The position numbers were made by a program, and so were the translations under genes. The notes beneath the pieces were generated by a model. It worked only from the letters and a program-made list of their open reading frames with translations. It was not told the DNA's origin and searched no databases. A stretch of DNA of 64,000 nt from Musa acuminata AAA Group (Eukaryota; Streptophyta; Magnoliopsida; Zingiberales; Musaceae). Of this stretch, positions 58,601 through 64,000 are shown in pieces (the stretch's first letter is position 1; each line of letters opens with the position of its first letter). The DNA lies in the NCBI RefSeq assembly GCF_036884655.1, contig NC_088355.1, positions 39,375,001 to 39,439,000 on the forward strand. Reading direction: 5' to 3'.

Positions 58601-60951
58601 CATTCAGGTCATGACTGCAAATCCTGAATGTGGGACAATTGACACGCCAATTCTTGATGCTCTACATACCATGCATGATGGGAAATTTTTGCACCTACCT
58701 GTTGTAGACAGAGGTATATTTACCCACAAGAAAATGCAAATTATTCTTCTTGACTGTTACTCATGATTTGTGCCTGCAACAGATGGGAACATTGTCACAG
58801 TTGTTGACGTTATACATATTGCTCATGCTGCAATAGCTACTGTAAGTCATTGATGTACCTTTTGAGCTATTCCATATCTAGATGCGCTTGACCTTTTTTT
58901 GTCTACTTTATCTCGCTTGCAAGTTTTATACTTATTACTGACTTGATGATGGAGAAGAATTTGCAGTTTGGTGTCTTAGTCTCATTATAATTGCCTGCTG
59001 TCTTAGAAGATGAATATATCATGCTCCAGGAAATTGGAAGCAATGGGCAGGTACAACCAAGGTTCGCCGTGCCACTGTGTACTGCCTAGTACGGACGGTA
59101 TGTACCAGTCCGACAAAGGATTGGTACAAGCGGTACATACTAGTTTGTTGGTATGCCTCACTATTCCATGTGTTGAGACATCAGTACAGCTCGGTATGTA
59201 CCATACTGAAAGCTAGTCAGTACACCGCTACGGACCGATAAGACGAATCATGGGTACAACTTCTATTATAAATATGAGTGACGCTGTCACAATATTCTAT
59301 TTTTTAAAAAAATGGCACTTGATTTTGAGTATTCATGGATTTTTAATCCATATTTTTGTGTGTGTTGGAAGCGATTATACCTATTTAATGGAATGAGCTA
59401 GAGACAATTCATATGGGTAGATAATCTGCAGCATAGATTCTATTAACATTTTTTTTTCTAAAGCACAGCAGACATTAAGTTGGCTGATATCCAGTGTGTT
59501 ACATGGTAATAGTTCCAGCTCAGTGAAAAATCGAAGGTCCTACTTCATTAGTTGGTTCGGTTGTAAGTCCTTCTCATTCATGTATCAGGGAAATCCCTCA
59601 ATGTAAAAGTGTATGCAACTGTAGGGGTGCAACTATTAGGTATATTTACATTCCTGATACTTATTTAAAGATGTAGTCACAGATAACCAGACCTTCCCTG
59701 CCCCAGTTTATTCAGAAATCATCTGTAGTGGGTGTAACCACTAGAGATTTATTCCAGTTTCTTGGTAGTCGTCATACTGTGAAGCACTAAAACATGTCAG
59801 CAGATTGGGCTTTTGAACCATTTCCTTATAAGCACTAAAACATGCTTGGGTGCCAGCAGATCTGCTTAAGGATGTGTTTCATCAATTATTTATTGTTGCT
59901 TCTAAGTTGATTCTTGATCATACATGCAGGCAGGAAGCAGCAGTGGTGCAGGAAATGAAACAGCAAGTGCCATGATGCAGAAATTCTGGGATTCTGCTTT
60001 GTCCTTAGGACCCTTGGATGATGATGATGATTCTCGAAGGTTTGGATGCATCTATCTATCTGATTATTGTCATTCAGTCTTTATTCGTCATTAGCATCCA
60101 TAGATCAGTGTGCTACTGGTATTTCAGTGAAGGGTCTATGAAAGTGGCATCAGAGGCCACAGATACAGTAAGATCTGCCTTCTATCCACCTTCAGGCTTA
60201 TCTATGACCTTTGGTTTCAAGCTTGAGGACAAACAGGGCAGAATGCATAGATTTAACTGCGGTATGCACCCTGATCAAATTTCATTTTTATCAGTCTGCC
60301 TTCAAAAACTAATTACTAAATTCCATGTTGCACAATGCAGAAACACAGAGCTTGACGGACCTTATCACTTGCATACTCCAGAGGGTTGGTGATGATATCG
60401 ATAGAAATCATCTTCCGCAGATACTTGTAAATAACTAACTGTTTGACTTCAAATTGGAATCCATGTACCTTTTAGCAAGCTATTTTTGGCATGTATACTT
60501 CTACCTAACATAATTTCTTGATGATGTTATGTAGTATGAAGACGAGGACCACGACAAAGTTATCCTTGCATCAGACAGTGACCTTGCAGCAGCAGTGGAC
60601 CATGCTAGGCAAGCTGGTTGGAAGGTAATATCATATATGACTGTAACTTGCTTTGTGTTTGACACTGGTGAATGACTACTTATTAACTAGAACCCAAGTT
60701 TAGAATGACCAAAACTGGGAGTGCAACAGATCAGATGCTCATGGTGATTTCTTTCTGTTCTGCAGAGCTTAAGGTTGCATTTAGATTACTCGGGTTTGGG
60801 TCACAGGAAGAAGGGTAGTGGATCGGGATCGGCAGGCTTAGAGCATGCGCACAAAGATGCATGGGCAGCTGCATACAGCACGGTCGCCGCTGGAGCAGCA
60901 CTAATTGCTGGTATTGGAGTTATGGCATACTTGAAAAGATCAGCATCATAG
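52699..60951 (+). CDS. CBS-domain and PB1-domain protein (CBSCBSPB type)
   Basis: Fourteen exons: 52699-52826, 54702-54870, 54965-55097, 55181-55351, 55544-55622, 55761-55874, 55961-56027, 58608-58713, 58783-58841, 59930-60039, 60128-60261, 60341-60426, 60535-60624, 60766-60951. All borders are GT/AG and all phases fit; 1632 nt, 543 aa. Domains: basic Ser-rich N-terminus; CBS pair 1 (about 50-175, GILTDKDITTR, RHLPVVENGEVIALLD); CBS pair 2 (about 227-340, VVTISPTDSVLTATKKM, FLHLPVVDRDGNIVTVVD); acidic LDDDDDS; PB1 (about 398-485, FGFKLEDKQGRMHRFN, LASDSDLAAAVDHAR); C-terminal hydrophobic helix (about 515-537, STVAAGAALIAGIGVMAYLK) suggesting a tail anchor. CBS domains usually sense adenosine nucleotides; PB1 mediates dimerisation. 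Intron 7 is 2.6 kb. Complete and apparently functional. Confidence 0.95.
59036..59262. repeat. GTAC-rich dispersed repeat in intron 9 of the CBS/PB1 gene
   Basis: Dense in GGTAC/GTACC words (GGTACAACC, AGTACGGACGGTATGTACC, GGTACAAGCGGTACATAC, GGTATGTACCATAC) and GC-richer than the intron around it. Fragments resemble 18203-18300 and 18845-18985 elsewhere in the window, so it is likely a dispersed element or its decayed copy. Ends not determined. Confidence 0.55.
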
Positions 60952-63900
60952 ATAGATCAGTCCCCATTCCAAACATTCTATTGCAATAATACATTTCACC
61001 GACAATTTTATCGAAAGAGTGAGCTTGGCAGTGTATAAATAAGTCTTCCATGACCTGTAAGGCGCATACGTACTTGCCTATTTTTTATCCTCAGCACACA
61101 TGAAATCTTTGAGAATGTGTCACAAATCTCATTCTTTTCTTTGCCTTTCTATCATAGTATTTTGTTATTGTATCGAACGTAGACGTTACGATGCTGATAT
61201 GGGGCCGAAGTTTGCTTTAAGGTCGAGGCAATGATTAGTGGATGGTATTGCATGTGTCTTTGGGAAATAATGTAACCATCACATCACATCAAAAGGTCAT
61301 ATTTTTTGACCATATCGACGGCTCGCCAAATCATCATCGGTCTATCAAATCGAGTTGGATGTTCTTAGGGCGGGTTAGACCTGATCGATTACTAACCTAA
61401 TGGTGATGGCGGGATTTGATCTCCTCGGGCGTCTTTAAAGGCCCCTGTTCCTCGTGGCCATCTGAGGGCCGCTTCCGTCCTCCCCGCTCCTCTTGATGTC
61501 TCCGCCGTCGATGGACTCGGCGAAGAAGCTCGGTGTCGAGATCCATGCCGATTGGCAACGCCCAGCCTGGTTCCATCACTGCTCGTCAGCACAGGGCCAA
61601 GTAAGGAAGTTCTCTTCTTGGAACCCTATTTGCGTTCTCATTTGTTGAATTATGGGATTGCTCAAAGTTCCGATCTTTTCTGTACTTGTTTGTTGGTTAA
61701 TTTTTACGGAGAATCATGGCGGTGATGCTATGAACATTTTAGGAAGCATCTTTTGTTAGCAAATGAAAAAGAGAAAACACTTGTGATGTTTCACATTGTA
61801 TTTGTTTAGCTTGTAAAGCTTCATTCACAAATTAAACAAGTTGATGGTGGTCGAAGACTGGTGTTGCGGATGTTAGGAGCCAAGAACTTACCATCATAAA
61901 CTTGATATGTCTGTGTCTTTTAGGTAGGGAACCTAGAATTAATTATGTGTTGATTTGACCATGGCGGGTTTTGGCTGTGAATCACAAAGGTTAACTGTGA
62001 CCAAGGTAGTATTGGTTCTTGAGAATGAGGGCTTAGGTAATAGTAATATCTTTCTTTTTTTAAGAAATAAACAAGAACTTGTTTAAGTAGTTCTCATAAA
62101 GGAATTCTTGTCACAACGACTGTTTTTGTAACATAATGGTTCCTCGGGTTGGCTTATCTATTGTATTTGTGGGTGATATTATTGGATGGCCTAGTTAGTG
62201 TGTCAGCAATAACATCAGCCTTATCATACACGTAATAATAGAGCAATAATATCTTTGCATTGCCAAGTTGGTCAACTAAATCTTCGTTACATCATAGGCT
62301 TCTGGAACAATAGAGTATAATGTATCATAGGATGGTTAAAGGTGTTAATCAATCATCTAGCATAAGATAATTCTAGTGACACTAAGATTGCTGGTGTTGA
62401 CCAATAATGCACTCTAGAGGATATAGTTTCGTTAAGATATAAGAAATTTGTGATAATTCACAAGTTATTCAAAACGAAAGCTTAGCACTGCTCACACTGG
62501 AAATGTGTACCACATGATTTTGATGTCCCTAAGAGTCTCAAACTGGAAATTGATAACAGGTCTTGCACATGTCATTCTATGCAATATTACAAGCATTGTT
62601 GTTTCACATAGAATAACCATCAGTCTGTTGGGCTGTCTTCAAGCTCCTATCGAGAAAACAGAAAAGAAGATAGCAGATACCAAGGTAATGGCAATACTAC
62701 CATCAAGGCGGACCCGGCACATGAATCCATTGGAAGCGGGGGTCACATTTGCGGATCCACCAGATGAGAAATTAGCTGCACGTGACATAAATGGACAAAA
62801 GTTCAACTTATGGGCTTGCTGAAATGCTTATTACACTATAAAATTTGTGCTAGAGGACAAACCTTTTGTAGCATTCATGAAGATAGCATAGTCTGGTGAG
62901 CTAGGAGATAATTTCAGAAGCTCTGCCGAACATGTATGTAAGGTGAGTTGTCATGACAAGATTGGGGGAGAAGAATACGTTAGAAAAGTAGTGAGCGAGC
63001 GAGCGACAAACTAGTTTTGACAAAATTTGTTTGACCTTATGATACCAAGTGTTAGTGCATCAGCAAAATACATATAACAGTAACACAAATATCAAAATCG
63101 TGTCACTTCTAGATGTTTAGTTAGTATGATCATGTTCATACAAATGCATGCATGGTATATTAATTCACAAATAAATTGCAAACTATGTTTACTATGCATA
63201 CCATAAATTGTGTTATGTTACCAAAAAAAAAGGAAAAAGGCATGGGGAAATCATGAATTTTGATGAAGACAATATAACAAATGGTACTTGTCATAATTTG
63301 TAATTTACGCTTTCTTTGATGTTGTTCAACCAGACATAGGACCAAATATTCAAATTAAAATTGATATTTGGTCTCTTGTTGGACGAGACCGTAACTTTTA
63401 GTTGTTGCCTTTTTGCATTCAAACTTTCATCTTGTTATGCATAATTAACTATTCTTTTGAATGTAAAATGCACTCGAATATGCATAGATCTGCATCGTTA
63501 CTGTATGCATTTTCAATTATGCATACATGGAGGGTTAGGGACTAGAAGTTATACTTCTGGTCAAGGGGGGTTAAATTTTAATCTGCTCAAGGAATTGACC
63601 TCCTGGTCATAAATGTCTTATGACACTGTTGTGAGTGAATCAAATGGCCTAGCAAAGAAGTATGACAGGTAAAAGAAATTACAAGTTGTATTTTAAGGGG
63701 AGCTAAAAATAATAATCTTTGGAAAAAGAATGGATTATAGTAAAGTTGTCCTTCAAATCTTCAAATGTCATAAATGTCATATGACACATGATGAAATCTT
63801 TATGGTATAGTATGGTCAAACAATTGATTAGCAGTAAAATTCACCTTCAAAATATTCCTGTAACTGGAATTTATTTAAATTTTGAAGCTAATATTTGTTT

Positions 63901-64000
63901 AGTTTGTTTGGAAGTCCATAAATGTCTTATGACATGTTTATGTTGGAAGTTTTATAGTCAATGGGAGTTAAAAAGATGTTGGGCAAACATTTATTAGGAA
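60952..64000. other. 3' flank of the CBS gene and unassigned end of window
   Basis: 60952-61150 is probably the CBS 3' UTR. A GC-rich island at 61400-61610 contains an ATG frame (MSPPSMDSAKKLGVEIHADW...) running to a good donor (GGCCAA|GTAAGG at about 61595). It may be the first exon of a + strand gene that continues rightwards, but no family is recognised (confidence about 0.2). A possible small exon (APIEKTEKKIADTK, about 62642-62684, AG/GT borders) is equally uncertain. 63000-64000 is AT-rich with three inverted-repeat motifs. Confidence 0.35.
63606..63935. repeat. Three dispersed TCATAA-n5-TTATGA dyads
   Basis: GTCATAAATGTCTTATGACAC (split here as GTCATAA-ATGTC-TTATGAC) at 63606, a variant GTCATA-AATGTCA-TATGAC at 63767, and CATAA-ATGTC-TTATG at 63919. 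The three motifs share the ATGTC centre and are spaced about 160 and 150 bp apart. Confidence 0.8.

Noticed and set aside
61489..61594. ATG exon with good donor as a called gene
   Set aside because: No recognisable family and no downstream exon that joins convincingly; left as a note only.

Overview
This is plant nuclear DNA. Genes have GT/AG introns, a Pol III tRNA gene carries internal promoter boxes, and LTR retrotransposons are nested in one another. The window also holds an SBP-box (SPL) gene with a miR156 site, a DUF3339 gene and a CBS/PB1 gene. GC-rich first exons and the retrotransposon content fit a monocot, possibly a banana-like (Zingiberales) genome, but the species guess is weak inference.

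Layout. (1) 1-16.1 kb: three tandem, intact, nine-exon acid-lipase genes on the + strand (294-2506, 6722-8830, 13903-16107). Copies 1 and 3 are almost identical including introns; copy 2, between them, is diverged. The spacers hold a Copia LTR plus a decayed Gypsy integrase, a tRNA-Arg(ACG) gene, and a second Copia LTR with its RNase H end. (2) 16.1-19.5 kb: a graveyard with a Copia RNase H remnant, an RGGA-like (mRNA-binding family) pseudogene and a dynamin-related (DRP3-like) exon fragment. (3) 20-24 kb: a small conserved membrane-protein gene (- strand) and several repeats, one with a long perfect palindrome. (4) 25-29 kb: an SPL transcription factor gene (- strand, 3 exons, 400 aa) with a near-perfect miR156 target site. 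(5) 30-36.8 kb: mostly sequence I cannot assign. (6) 36.8-38.2 kb: a broken HORMA-domain (ASY1/PAIR2-like) gene on the - strand. (7) 38.7-51.3 kb: two Gypsy elements of the Tat type on the - strand flanking a DUF3339 gene. The first has an exact 5-bp target duplication, a 29-bp minisatellite where pol should be, and a nested solo Copia LTR with its own exact 5-bp target duplication. The second keeps gag, protease, RT, two RNase H domains and part of integrase. (8) 52.7-60.95 kb: a complete 14-exon gene for a four-CBS, PB1, C-terminally anchored protein of 543 aa. (9) 61-64 kb: no gene I can call with confidence.

The host genes do not form a pathway; this is ordinary plant gene space interrupted by transposons. 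I found no convincing new biological system. The strongest leads are the copy 1/copy 3 lipase homogenisation with a conserved NAGNAG splice acceptor, the HORMA and RGGA pseudogenes hidden from single-ORF views, the three-frame-open 29-bp minisatellite, and the nested retrotransposons whose insertion sites can be read base by base. All exon boundaries were set by eye from splice signals, reading-frame continuity and remembered family resemblance; no alignment was run.
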